A stretch of 64,000 nucleotides of DNA from RYN-111 sp963760125 (lineage in GTDB: Bacteria > Actinomycetota > Actinomycetes > Mycobacteriales > SCTD01): contig CAVXBV010000008.1 in assembly GCA_963760125.1 (NCBI GenBank), forward strand, positions 62,001 through 126,000. The letters run 5' to 3'. Made by a program: the position numbers and the translations under genes. Every line of letters starts with the position of its first letter. Position 1 is the first letter of the stretch. The notes beneath the pieces are model-generated. The model had not been told where the DNA came from. It was given only the letters and a program-made list of their open reading frames with translations, and made no database searches. This document shows positions 50,643 through 59,509 of this stretch, in pieces.

Positions 50643-52873
50643 CACACCCAGCACTCACCGACGCGCCGGCGCGCGCCGAGGGGCTCGAGCTCCTCGGCGC
50701 GCCCGGCGGGTCGGGCTACCGGCAAGCGCAGCAGCTCGTCCGTCGACCGGACGGGCAGACGCTGCAGCTCACCCCCCTTCTCTACTCCCTGCTCGAGCTG
50801 CTCGACGGCACCAAGAGCCTGGACGTCCTCGCCGAGGAGCTGTCGGCGCAGATCGGCCGCACCGCGTCCGTCGACGACGTCCAGCACCTGCTCGGCAAGC
50901 TGGAGCCGCTCGGCGTCCTCGCGGGCAGTGACCTTGCCCAGGCGGTGACCAGCAACCCGCTGCTCGCCTTGCGGTTCAAGGTGGTGGCGTCCAACCCCGC
51001 CACCACCCGCCGCCTGACGGCCCCCTTCGCGGCGCTCTTCGCGCCCTACATCCTGTGGCCGGTGCTGGCAGCCTTCGTCGCCGTCTGCTGGTTCGTCCTC
51101 GTCGAGAAAGGCCTTGCCTCGGCAACCCGTCAGGCCTTCGACACCCCGGGCCTGCTGCTGGCCGTGTTCGCGCTGACGGTGCTGTCGGCCGGCTTCCACG
51201 AGTTGGGCCATGCGGCAGCCTGTCGGTACGGCGGAGCCACCCCGGGCGCCATGGGCATGGGCCTCTACCTCGTCTGGCCCGCCTTCTACACGAACGTCGA
51301 CGACTCGTACCGGCTGGACCGCCGAGGCCGCCTCCGGGTCGACCTGGGCGGGCTGTACTTCAACGCACTCGTCGCCGTCGCCGTCGCCGCAGCGTGGCTC
51401 ATCACCGGCGTCGACGCCCTCCTGCTCGGCGTCGCCACCCAGTTGCTGCAGATGCTGCGTCAGCTCGCGCCCATGCTGCGCGCCGACGGCTACCACATCC
51501 TGTCGGACCTCACGGGGGTGCCGGACCTGTTCGCGCACCTCGGCCCGACGCTGCGTGGACTCCTCCCCAGGAACTGGGGCACGCCATCGCCACTCACCCG
51601 CAAGGCCCGGGTCCTCGTCACGGCGTGGGTGCTCGTCATCGTCCCCATCCTCATCGCGATGATGCTCACCGCCGTGCTGCTGCTCCCCCGGCTGATCGCC
51701 ACCGCCTGGGTCAGCGGACGCGTCCGCGCCGGACAGGTGCTCCACGCCGCCGAGCGGGCTGATCTGCTCGGTGTCGGGGCAGGCCTCCTGCAGCTGATCG
51801 CTCTCCTGCTCCCCGTGCTGGGGATCAGCTACCTCGTGGTGCGGATGGTGCGCAGCGGCGGCGCCAGCGCGTGGCACGCCACCGATCGACGCCCGTTCCT
51901 TCGTGGCGCGCTCAGCGGTCTGGTTGCGGTGGGCCTGGCCGCGCTCCTGCTGGCGTGGTGGCCGTCCGGCCAGTACGAGCCCGTGCGTGCCGACGAGCGC
52001 GGCACCCTGACCAGCCTCGTCTCCACCACCCAGGTCGCCCCGGCACCCGTACGCCGCACCGGCCTCGCCATGGTGCCGCGGGGCGGCGTCACCGAGGCCC
52101 ATCCCGCGATCCTGCTGGTCCGGGAGGAGAAGGGACTGCGGGCCCTCGTCCTGGACAAGGACGGCTCGGTCGCCCGGTCCTTCCCCTTCGCTCTCCCCGC
52201 GGCTCCGCGGCCTGGCGACAACCAGGCGCTCGCCGTCAACGACCAGGACGGGACGACGGTCTACGACGTCTCGGTGGCCCTGCTGACCATCACGGACGGA
52301 CAAGCCGTGGACCGGGCCAACAGCGCCTACGCGCTCGCCTCCTGCACCGACTGCACGACGGTCGCCGTGGCCTTCCAGATCGTGCTCGTCATCGGTCAGA
52401 GCGACGTGTACACGCCCGTGAACACCTCGGTCGCCGCGAACAAGGCCTGCCTGCGCTGCTCCACCAGCGCCCTGGCGGTCCAACTCGTCGCCACCCTCAC
52501 CCAGGAGCCCGACGCGCAGGTCCGCAGCCAGATCGAGCAGGCCCTGTCGCGGCTCAAGGACGTGCAGGGAGAGGACCCCGCCACCATCTACGCCGAGATG
52601 CGGCGCACCCAGCAGGAGGTCACGACCCTGCTGGCCGGCGCGGGGGCGACCGACGTGGCCACCACCCAGGCTTCGGCCTCCGCCAGCCCCTCCGGTGACC
52701 CGTCACCCTCCGCGACCGCCCTGACCTCCGCGGACCCCACGACGTCGGGGACGCCGACAGCGACGCCGACGGGGACCCCGACACCAGACGGCTCGTCGGC
52801 CCCCGGGACCACCCCGTCCGCGACCACGGGACCCACAGCGACGTCTGCGCCGACCCCGGCGCCGACCGGCTGA
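50639..52873 (+). CDS. M50-type membrane metalloprotease-like protein with PqqD-like N-terminus and Cys-pair C-terminal domain
   Basis: A 744-residue protein. Residues about 25-105 resemble a PqqD/RRE-like winged fold (LLYSLLELLDGTKSLDVLAEEL). Membrane segments follow (about 137-156 and 170-186), then the zinc site H187-E188-L-G-H191 and ADGYHIL (282-288), whose Asp283 can be the third ligand as in site-2 proteases. More membrane segments lie at about 240-257, 325-350, 379-402 and 424-441. The extracellular part (450-660) has two C-x2-C pairs, C569/C572 and C604/C607, and ends in a Ser/Thr/Pro tail. This type is annotated as putative peptide zinc metalloprotease; function unknown. Confidence 0.85.
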   Translation: MTHPALTDAPARAEGLELLGAPGGSGYRQAQQLVRRPDGQTLQLTPLLYSLLELLDGTKSLDVLAEELSAQIGRTASVDDVQHLLGKLEPLGVLAGSDLAQAVTSNPLLALRFKVVASNPATTRRLTAPFAALFAPYILWPVLAAFVAVCWFVLVEKGLASATRQAFDTPGLLLAVFALTVLSAGFHELGHAAACRYGGATPGAMGMGLYLVWPAFYTNVDDSYRLDRRGRLRVDLGGLYFNALVAVAVAAAWLITGVDALLLGVATQLLQMLRQLAPMLRADGYHILSDLTGVPDLFAHLGPTLRGLLPRNWGTPSPLTRKARVLVTAWVLVIVPILIAMMLTAVLLLPRLIATAWVSGRVRAGQVLHAAERADLLGVGAGLLQLIALLLPVLGISYLVVRMVRSGGASAWHATDRRPFLRGALSGLVAVGLAALLLAWWPSGQYEPVRADERGTLTSLVSTTQVAPAPVRRTGLAMVPRGGVTEAHPAILLVREEKGLRALVLDKDGSVARSFPFALPAAPRPGDNQALAVNDQDGTTVYDVSVALLTITDGQAVDRANSAYALASCTDCTTVAVAFQIVLVIGQSDVYTPVNTSVAANKACLRCSTSALAVQLVATLTQEPDAQVRSQIEQALSRLKDVQGEDPATIYAEMRRTQQEVTTLLAGAGATDVATTQASASASPSGDPSPSATALTSADPTTSGTPTATPTGTPTPDGSSAPGTTPSATTGPTATSAPTPAPTG

Positions 52874-52875
52874 GG

Positions 52876-53289
52876 TCAGAGGTTGTGGAAGTAGGACAAC
52901 TGCTCGGTCCGTCGTCGGAAGCGCCAGCCCGTCGACGTGCGGACCAGCTCGTCGTCGTACCAGATGCCGACGAAGAAGACCTTCTTCTTGTCGACCACCA
53001 TCGGGTTGAAGCAGATGGTGCGGGCGGTGGCCGTGTCCCCCGACACGACCACCTGCGGCAGCCCGAGCAGGTGCTGGGTACCGGTGAAGCCTGTGAAGGC
53101 TGAGGCGATGAAGGCTTTCTGCTCAGGCCACGAACCCACGATGGCGCCGGTCTGCGTGTAGTCGACGATCGCGTCGTCGGTGAACAGCTCGTCCATGGCG
53201 TCGAACGCGAAGGCATCGAGCAGCTGGCTGTAGCGCACCAGCAGGTCTTGGATCTCGAACCGGTCCGAGAGCTCCTGGTGACCAAGCAT
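52876..53289 (-). CDS. SnoaL/NTF2-like protein
   Basis: The 137-residue cone-fold protein has EIQDLLVRYSQLLDAFAFDAMDELFTDDAIVDYTQTG and ends RTSTGWRFRRRTEQLSYFHN, typical of SnoaL_4-like hydroxylation or isomerisation proteins. ATG at 53289 is one base after the stop of the gene upstream; the longer frame is a shadow. It is the last gene of the fadE34 operon. Confidence 0.8.
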   Translation of the reverse strand: MLGHQELSDRFEIQDLLVRYSQLLDAFAFDAMDELFTDDAIVDYTQTGAIVGSWPEQKAFIASAFTGFTGTQHLLGLPQVVVSGDTATARTICFNPMVVDKKKVFFVGIWYDDELVRTSTGWRFRRRTEQLSYFHNL

Positions 53290-53290
53290 G

Positions 53291-53881
53291 TCAGGTCCTC
53301 CACACGGGACAGCAGGAGATGTCGGCGTGGTCGGCGTACCGCGGGAGCTCCTCCACGGTGGCCGCCAGCGCCTCGTCACTGCCGAACAAGCGCGTCGGGT
53401 CGAGGTAGTCCCCTTGAGCGAACAGCTCGCTCACGATCGCGCGGACCGGCGGGGCGCCCTCGGTGAGGGTCCGCACGACGGCGTCACGGACGTACCCCTG
53501 GCGGAGCGGGTGGAGCGCCGCCGACGCCGGCGTGTGGAGCACGTGCCAGCCGTGGAAGAACTCCGCCTCGCTCAACCGCTCAGGCTTGGGGAACCACGTC
53601 AGGTGCGTCAGCAGGTGACCGGACGCAGGCAGCTGGGGCACCGACTCGGTGACCAGGTAGAGATCGCCAGCGACCTGCTCGAGCACCTGCGGCCACACGT
53701 CGACGCTGTCCACCCAGAGCTGCACCAGCCCCGCGAGCTGCGGCCCCCGCCCCATGACCAGCGGCGCCCCGGGGAGTCGCGCCGCCCTCGACACGGTCAG
53801 CTCGCGCAGCCCCGGTACGTCGAGTCCTGCCGCGCCGGACATCGCCGTGTCGTCCCACACGAGCAGGTCGAGCTTCTCCAC
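53291..53881 (-). CDS. EthD-like/dimeric alpha-beta barrel protein (tentative)
   Basis: A 196-residue protein. Its second half has LTWFPKPERLSEAEFFHGWHVLHTPASAALHPLRQGYVRDAVVR, which resembles the EthD-type ferredoxin-like fold (W-F-P-K-P-x-x-x-S-x-x-x-F-x-x-x-W-x-x-x-H). EthD-like proteins occur in ether and aromatic degradation operons. One base separates it from the LLM stop upstream and from the NTF2-like start downstream. Function unknown. Confidence 0.65.
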   Translation of the reverse strand: MEKLDLLVWDDTAMSGAAGLDVPGLRELTVSRAARLPGAPLVMGRGPQLAGLVQLWVDSVDVWPQVLEQVAGDLYLVTESVPQLPASGHLLTHLTWFPKPERLSEAEFFHGWHVLHTPASAALHPLRQGYVRDAVVRTLTEGAPPVRAIVSELFAQGDYLDPTRLFGSDEALAATVEELPRYADHADISCCPVWRT

Positions 53882-53882
53882 G

Positions 53883-54902
53883 TCAGCGGGTCAGATCTGC
53901 GAGGGCCGTGAGGTGCGCCGGATCGCTGACACCACCGAGGATGAGGGTCGTCACAGGCGAGCTGCGCCAGAGCTCGAGCCGCTCGGCGATCCGCTCGATC
54001 GGGCCGCACAGCGCGATGTTGTCGCACAGCTCGTCCGGAACCGCCTTGGCGGCGCCATCACGGTCACCGGCGAGGAACAGGTCCTGCACCTTGTGCGCCG
54101 CCTCCTCGTAGCCGAAGCGCGAGACGACGTCGAGGTGGAAGTTCTTGTCCTTGGCCCCCATGCCCCCGATGTAGAAACTCATCGTCAGCTTCACCCAGTC
54201 GATGGCCTTCTGCGCGTCGTCGTCGATGACGACCGTGACAGGGCAGGCGATCTCGAAGCCAGGCTTGGTGACCGACAGCGCCTGCTCGTAGACCGCCGGC
54301 GCCGTGACCACGTCGTAGAAGATCGGTAGCCAGCCGTCAGCGATCTCCGCAGCCAGCGCGACGTTCTTGGGTCCCTCGGCGCCGAGGTAGACCGGGATCT
54401 CCGGACGCAGCGGGTGCATGTTGGCCTTGAGCGGCTTGCCGAGTCCGGTCCCCCCGGGGAACGGCATCGGGTAGTGCGCACCGCTGTTGGTCACCGGCCC
54501 CTCGCGGCGCCAGATGTCGCGACAGATCTGGACGTACTCCCGGGTGCGCGCGAGGGGCTTGGGGAACGGGACGCCGTACCAGCCCTCCACGACCTGAGGA
54601 CCGCTGACCCCGAGCCCCAGGTGCATCCGTCCGCCGGAGAGCCGGTCGAGCGTCATCGCGCTCATCGCGGTGGCGGCGGGAGTACGGGCCGACAGCTGCA
54701 CCAGCCCCGTGCAGAGCTTGATCCGTGAGGTGTGTGCCCCGATCCAGGACAGCGGCGTGAACGCATCGCTGCCCCAGGACTCGGCCGTCCAGACGGAGTC
54801 GAAGCCGGCGTCCTCCGCCCGCTTGGCCGGGGCGATCATGTCGCCGGGGCCCTCCCCGGACCAGTAGCCGAACTGGTAGCCGAGCTTGAGGTCCGCGACC
54901 AT
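53883..54902 (-). CDS. LLM-class F420-dependent oxidoreductase (Rv3520c-like)
   Basis: The 339-residue LLM protein has KLGYQFGYWSGEGPGDMIAPAKRAEDAGFDSVWTAESWGSDAFTPLSWIGA, the typical F420-dependent N-terminus, then RMHLGLGVSGPQVVEGW. It resembles Rv3520c, a KstR-regulated enzyme. The reaction is probably a hydride transfer to or from F420 on a steroid keto or alcohol group. ATG overlaps the fadE34 stop region by one base. Confidence 0.85.
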   Translation of the reverse strand: MVADLKLGYQFGYWSGEGPGDMIAPAKRAEDAGFDSVWTAESWGSDAFTPLSWIGAHTSRIKLCTGLVQLSARTPAATAMSAMTLDRLSGGRMHLGLGVSGPQVVEGWYGVPFPKPLARTREYVQICRDIWRREGPVTNSGAHYPMPFPGGTGLGKPLKANMHPLRPEIPVYLGAEGPKNVALAAEIADGWLPIFYDVVTAPAVYEQALSVTKPGFEIACPVTVVIDDDAQKAIDWVKLTMSFYIGGMGAKDKNFHLDVVSRFGYEEAAHKVQDLFLAGDRDGAAKAVPDELCDNIALCGPIERIAERLELWRSSPVTTLILGGVSDPAHLTALADLTR

Positions 54903-57067
54903 CAGATGTCCCTCGGTAGACCGAGGATGCGCTCGGCGACGACGTTCTTGAGGACCTCGCTGGTGCCGCCCGCGATCGTGAGGCAGCGCGTGTTGAGCAT
55001 GGTGTGCGCGAGCGCCTCAGCCCCGTCCTCCATCGACAGCCCCGACCGGCCGAGCAGCTCGAAGCGGAGCTCGGCCGCGTCCTGCTGGTGCCGCATGCCC
55101 ACGAGCTTGCGCACGCTGGACGCCGGCCCGGGCTCGGCACCGGACAGCTGGCGCAGGGTGGTGCGGAACGCCAGCAGCGCCTGGCCGTGCGCCTCGCAGA
55201 CCAGATGGCCCACGCGGTCCCGCAGCAGCGCGTCCGGGGTCCCGAGCGCGTTCACGTCACGCAGCACGTCCTCGACGCCTCGACCCAGCGGTGAGCCCGA
55301 GCTCATGGCCACCCGCTCGTTGGCCAGCGTCGTCCGCGCGAGGGGCCACCCGCCGCCGACCGCACCGACGACGCAGTCGTCCGGGACGAACACGTCGGTG
55401 AGGAAGACCTCGTTGAACAGGGCGTGCCCCGTGAGCTCGCGCAGCGGCCGGACGTCGACGCCCGGCGTCTTCATGTCCAGCAGGAAGTAGGTGATCCCCT
55501 GGTGCCGGTCGTTGCCCTTGCCGGTGCCGGAGGTGCGGGCCAGCAGGATCGCCCAGTCAGCGACGTGGGCGACGGACGTCCACACCTTCTGGCCGTTGAT
55601 GCGCCAGCCGCCCTCGACCTTCTCCGCCTTGGTCTGCAGGGAGGCGAGGTCTGATCCGGCTCCCGGTTCGGAGAACATCTGGCACCACACGATCTTGCCG
55701 TGCAACGTGGGACGGACGAACCTCTCCTGCTGCTCCGGGGTGCCGTGCGCCACGATCGTCGGCGCCGCCCAGCCACCGATGACCAGCTCGTGACGGCGGA
55801 CCTTCGCGGCGGCGAACTCCTCGTCGATGACCAGCTGCTCGACCGCGGAGGCGTTGCGCCCCCACGGCGCCGGCCAGTGCGGGACGAGGAAGCCGCCGTC
55901 CGCGACAGCGACCTTGCGCTGGTCGGGGTCGTCGGGGAGGTCGGCCAGGAACGTGCGGACCTCCTCACGCAGCGAGGCGGTGTCCCCGAGGTCGAGCTCG
56001 AGGCGTCGTCGTGCACCTCCGAGCGCCAGGTCCGCGGCCAGGCCGCGCCAGCTCGAGGGCTCCCCGAGCCAGGCCCGCAACGACAGCGCGCGCTTGAGGG
56101 CGATGTGCGCGTCGTGCTCCCAGGTGTAGCCGATGCCGCCCAGCACCTGCAGGCAGTCCTTGGTGTTGTCGACGGCGGCCTGGACGGCGACGGCCACCGC
56201 GATGGCGGCGGCCAGCTCCGTCTCCGGGGAGGCGGGCTCGTCCAGGGCCCGGGCGGCATCCCACGACGTGGCCCTCGCCTGCTCGGCGCGCACCAGCATC
56301 TCCGAGCACTTGTGCTTGACGCCCTGGAAGGCACCGATCGGCTTCCCGAACTGCTCGCGGGTCACGGCGTACGACGCCGCGGTGTCCAGTGCCCAACCGG
56401 CCAGACCCGTGGCGTCTGCAGCCACCACCGTGCCGGCGAGCAGCAACACGCGCTCTCGGGTGACCCCGGGGAGCAGCCGCGACGTGGGAACGGCGACGTC
56501 GGTCAACGTCACCGTCGCCGGTCGCCGGGTGGCGTCCAGTCCCTCGAGGGCGGTCACCTCCACCTCCGCCGCGTCGACCACGAACCAGGTGCCGCCGGCG
56601 CCGAGGACCAGCAGGTCGGCGACGGCCGCGCCCACGACGCGCTCGGTCGTACCGCTCACGACGAAACCGTCCGCCGACGGGGTGGCGACCAAGGTGTCCG
56701 CAACCGCCACCGCCGCTGTCGCCGTGCCGTCGACCAGGGAGGGCAGCAGCTCCTTGGCCGCTGTCCCCCCGACCTGCGACAGCAGGAGCGACGCGATCAC
56801 CGTGGGAAGTGACGGCCCGTGGGCGAAGACACGCGACAGCTCTTCGACGACGACGGCGAGCTCGACCCCCCCAGCACCGGAGCCCCCTGACTCCTCAGCG
56901 ACGTGCAGCCCGAGCAGGCCCTGCTCTGCCAGGCCCTTCCACCAGCCCGGTCGCTCCTGGGGGCCCTCGAGCGAGGCACGAGCAGCCGCGCGCAGACCTG
57001 CTCGCTCCGCCCAGCCGCGGACGGAGGAGGCCAGGGCCTCGTGGTCGTCGTTCACGCCGATCGTCAT
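54902..57067 (-). CDS. fadE34: FadE34, fused acyl-CoA dehydrogenase for C5 steroid side chains
   Basis: A 721-residue protein made of two acyl-CoA dehydrogenase units. The N-terminal unit (1-365) is degenerate and has EQFGKPIGAFQGVKHKCSEM and GGIGYTWEHDAHIALKRA; the C-terminal unit (380-721) has WCQMFSEPGAGSDLASLQT, WTSVAHVADWAILLART and the terminal GGTSEVLKNVVAERILGLPRD. This natural fusion of the two heterotetramer chains matches FadE34/ChsE3 (Rv3573c), which dehydrogenates the five-carbon side chain of cholate-type CoA esters. ATG 57067; KstR box 36 bp upstream. Confidence 0.92.
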   Translation of the reverse strand: MTIGVNDDHEALASSVRGWAERAGLRAAARASLEGPQERPGWWKGLAEQGLLGLHVAEESGGSGAGGVELAVVVEELSRVFAHGPSLPTVIASLLLSQVGGTAAKELLPSLVDGTATAAVAVADTLVATPSADGFVVSGTTERVVGAAVADLLVLGAGGTWFVVDAAEVEVTALEGLDATRRPATVTLTDVAVPTSRLLPGVTRERVLLLAGTVVAADATGLAGWALDTAASYAVTREQFGKPIGAFQGVKHKCSEMLVRAEQARATSWDAARALDEPASPETELAAAIAVAVAVQAAVDNTKDCLQVLGGIGYTWEHDAHIALKRALSLRAWLGEPSSWRGLAADLALGGARRRLELDLGDTASLREEVRTFLADLPDDPDQRKVAVADGGFLVPHWPAPWGRNASAVEQLVIDEEFAAAKVRRHELVIGGWAAPTIVAHGTPEQQERFVRPTLHGKIVWCQMFSEPGAGSDLASLQTKAEKVEGGWRINGQKVWTSVAHVADWAILLARTSGTGKGNDRHQGITYFLLDMKTPGVDVRPLRELTGHALFNEVFLTDVFVPDDCVVGAVGGGWPLARTTLANERVAMSSGSPLGRGVEDVLRDVNALGTPDALLRDRVGHLVCEAHGQALLAFRTTLRQLSGAEPGPASSVRKLVGMRHQQDAAELRFELLGRSGLSMEDGAEALAHTMLNTRCLTIAGGTSEVLKNVVAERILGLPRDI

Positions 57068-57102
57068 GCGAGAGGTGCCTTTCCGTCGGAGTGCTGGCAT
57101 AC

Positions 57103-57116
57103 TAGAACACGTTCCT
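57103..57116. promoter_or_regulatory. KstR operator between fadE34 and kstR
   Basis: TAGAACACGTTCCT has 7 of 8 fixed bases of the KstR consensus and a palindromic GAACaCGTTC-like centre. It lies 36 bp upstream of fadE34 and 95 bp upstream of kstR in the divergent gap, so it can serve both repression of fadE34 and autoregulation of kstR. Confidence 0.8.
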
Positions 57117-57210
57117 TTTTCTGGCACGTTCCGAGGGTGCGTCGGACCGCGTCCCGGACGAGAACCGGTGCTAGTTTCGACCGCTATCCCCCGCAGGAGA
57201 GGTGGACGTC

Positions 57211-57810
57211 GTGACCACGACTCAGACCGCGACGCCGACCGAGACCGAGACCGCTGCGCAGCGCGCACGACGCGAACGGATCCTGGCGACCACGCTTGCC
57301 CTCGCCGCCCGTGGCGGTTACGACGCCGTGCAGATGCGGGAGGTCGCCGAAAGGTCCGAGGTGGCCCTCGGCACCCTCTACCGGTACTTCCCGTCCAAGG
57401 TGCACCTTCTCGTGTCGGCCATGGCCTCGGAGGTCGAACGGCTGTCGACCCGGCTGCAGAAGCGCACCGTCCCGGGAGCCACCCGCGCGGAGCGGGTCTC
57501 GTACGTCCTCGAGAGGTCGACCCGCTCCCTTCAGCGCGATCCGCTCCTCACCGAAGCGCTCATCCGCGCGATGATGGCCGCCGACGCCAGCGTGGCCGAG
57601 GAGGTGGCGGCCGTCCGGGCCAGCATGGCGGCGCTCATCGTGCAGGCCATCCGCGGAGCGGAGGGTCCGCAGGAACACGACGTCGACCTCGCGGCGATCC
57701 TTCAGGACGTGTGGTTCGCGCGGCAGATCGCTTGGCTCGGCGGGCGGATCGGCGCGGCCGACGTGTGGCGCGACATCCAGCTCGCGATCAACCTCGTCCT
57801 CGCGGACTGA
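57211..57810 (+). CDS. kstR: TetR-family repressor of steroid catabolism (KstR)
   Basis: The 199-residue TetR protein. Residues 18-65 hold the DNA-binding domain with GGYDAVQMREVAERSEVALGTLYRYFPSKVHLLVSAM, which differs from mycobacterial KstR (Rv3574) at few positions; LLTEALIRAMMAADAS and the DVWFARQIAWLGGR helix also align. GTG at 57211 follows AGGAGAGG eight bases upstream; GTG 57202 is too close to that site. In mycobacteria KstR is released by 3-oxo-cholestenoyl-CoA-type ligands. Sites at 9110, 32429, 39596, 45097, 46434 and 57103 are its local candidates. Confidence 0.94.
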   Translation: MTTTQTATPTETETAAQRARRERILATTLALAARGGYDAVQMREVAERSEVALGTLYRYFPSKVHLLVSAMASEVERLSTRLQKRTVPGATRAERVSYVLERSTRSLQRDPLLTEALIRAMMAADASVAEEVAAVRASMAALIVQAIRGAEGPQEHDVDLAAILQDVWFARQIAWLGGRIGAADVWRDIQLAINLVLAD

Positions 57811-57820
57811 TCCGACGTAC

Positions 57821-57856
57821 GCCGAAGGGGTCGCCCCGCGGGACGACCCCTTCGGC
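57821..57856. terminator. Bidirectional hairpin terminator between kstR and the ABC operon
   Basis: GCCGAAGGGGTCG (57821-57833) pairs perfectly with CGACCCCTTCGGC (57844-57856), a 13-bp GC-rich stem with a 10-nt loop. It lies between the stops of convergent kstR and the binding-protein gene. There is no U-tract, which is common in high-GC actinobacteria. Confidence 0.85.
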
Positions 57857-57864
57857 CCGTGGAG

Positions 57865-59463
57865 CTAGTTCTTCGGGAAGCCGGGGACCTTCTTGTTCTG
57901 CGAGAAGTCCCAGACGCCGTCCTGGCAGCGCCAGGTGTGCTTGGCCGCGGGGAGCTCACGGACGAACTTGCCGTTCTTCACCTTGATGATCTGGATGCAG
58001 TCAGTGAGCCGGCGCCCACCGATGTCCTGGCCTGGGATCATCCCGTTGGCGGTGAAGTTGTGCTCCTGCGACAAGAGGTTGATCAGGCCCTTGCGGGTCG
58101 GCTTGGGACCGAGCTTGATCATCTTGTCGAAGAACAGCGCTGCCGCTGCCCAGGCGTACTCCCCGATGGACGTGGGGACGGCGTCCGGCTTCACCTGGGT
58201 CAGCCACTGGGCGTACGTCTGCAGCTCCGGGCTGAACGAGATCTCCTCCAGCAGAGTCGGCTGGATCCCCAGGTAGGTCCCCTCTGCCGCCGAACCGGCC
58301 TGCTGCAGGTAGTTAGGGGTGTAGGCGGTCACGGTCGGCTGCCAGACGACCGGGTCGTACGCCTGGTCGCGCATCGTCTTACGGATGCCCGCGGCCTGCT
58401 GGTAGGCACCGGAGAAGGTGACGAACTCGACGCCCTTCTTCTTCAGATCAGCCACGACCGCCGTGTAGTCGGTCGAGGACGTCGGGAACGGCTCGTCCGC
58501 GATCCAGTTGAAGCCGTACGCCGCTGCGCTCGCCTTCTTGTCCTGCGACGACTGCTGGCGCGTCACCGCGCCGTCGCTGTAGACGTAGCCAGCCTTCTTG
58601 ATCGAGGCCCGGATCTTCGGGTCGGGGTGCGACGCTGCCCACGCGAACTGCGCGAGCCCGCGGTACTGCCCCTCCCCGGCCGCGTTCGCCGGGTACACGT
58701 TCGGGACCTTCTTGAGCTCATCGGTCGTGGCGAGACCACGCACGTCCGGGACACCGCACTCCCGCTCCGTGTCCGCGGCCCCTTGGTCGAAGGCCGACAC
58801 CGATCCGACGCCCGCGAACGCGTTGGCGCACAGGTCGAGCGCGGCACTCTTGTTCGCTCCGGCGTCGAGCTGGGCGTCGAGGGCCTTCAGGTTGATCTTG
58901 CGGCCGTACAGCGTGCCGTAGCGGGCCGTGAAGTACTTGACGTAGGCCTGCGTCGCGAACCGAGCGTCCTCGAACAGCCCGGGGACAGCACCGCTGACGT
59001 CGCTGATGTTGTAGATCGTGATGGAGTCCTTGGTGATGCCGACATCCGTCGCGCCTCCGTTGCCGCCGGGCGGCGCCGGGCGGAAGTCACCCGTCGAGCC
59101 GCCGGTCGACCCGCCGGTCGTGGTGGTCGTCCCGCTGGTGCCCGAGGTGCCCCCAGGAGCACTGCTGCCGGAGGACCCGGAGGTCCCGCTCGTACCGCCG
59201 GTTCCCGACGTGCCTCCTGGGGCGCTGCCGGTGGTACCCGCCGGGTCGGTCCCACCGGTGGTCCCGGTCGCGCCCGAGGTGCCGCCGTCACCGGGGGCGG
59301 CATCACCCGTGCTTCCGGTACCGCTTCCGACACCACCGGTTCCCTGGGAGAGCGCGGCCTGCCGCTGGTCCGTGGTCAGGCGGGCGCCACAGGCCGACGT
59401 GGCGAGGGCGCTGACGGCGAGGACGACGACCAGGGGCCGTGCGAGCGGGGAACGTACGAGCAT
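57865..59463 (-). CDS. Lipoprotein substrate-binding protein of a branched-chain-amino-acid-type ABC transporter
   Basis: The 532-residue protein has a signal peptide with lipobox LATSAC (acylated Cys25) and a very long Gly/Ser/Thr linker (about residues 40-130). A periplasmic-binding-protein type I domain (Peripla_BP_6-like) follows, beginning with DVGITKDSITIYNISDVSGAVPGLF. It captures an extracellular solute for the permease encoded at 63015. It is the last gene of the ABC operon, 47 bp after a repeat array. Family members bind amino acids or aromatic and other acids; given the location a steroid acid is possible but unproven. Confidence 0.87.
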   Translation of the reverse strand: MLVRSPLARPLVVVLAVSALATSACGARLTTDQRQAALSQGTGGVGSGTGSTGDAAPGDGGTSGATGTTGGTDPAGTTGSAPGGTSGTGGTSGTSGSSGSSAPGGTSGTSGTTTTTGGSTGGSTGDFRPAPPGGNGGATDVGITKDSITIYNISDVSGAVPGLFEDARFATQAYVKYFTARYGTLYGRKINLKALDAQLDAGANKSAALDLCANAFAGVGSVSAFDQGAADTERECGVPDVRGLATTDELKKVPNVYPANAAGEGQYRGLAQFAWAASHPDPKIRASIKKAGYVYSDGAVTRQQSSQDKKASAAAYGFNWIADEPFPTSSTDYTAVVADLKKKGVEFVTFSGAYQQAAGIRKTMRDQAYDPVVWQPTVTAYTPNYLQQAGSAAEGTYLGIQPTLLEEISFSPELQTYAQWLTQVKPDAVPTSIGEYAWAAAALFFDKMIKLGPKPTRKGLINLLSQEHNFTANGMIPGQDIGGRRLTDCIQIIKVKNGKFVRELPAAKHTWRCQDGVWDFSQNKKVPGFPKN

Positions 59464-59509
59464 GGAGGGTCCTTCGTCGAGGGAGAGCGTCGAGAGACGG
59501 GAGGAGCGG

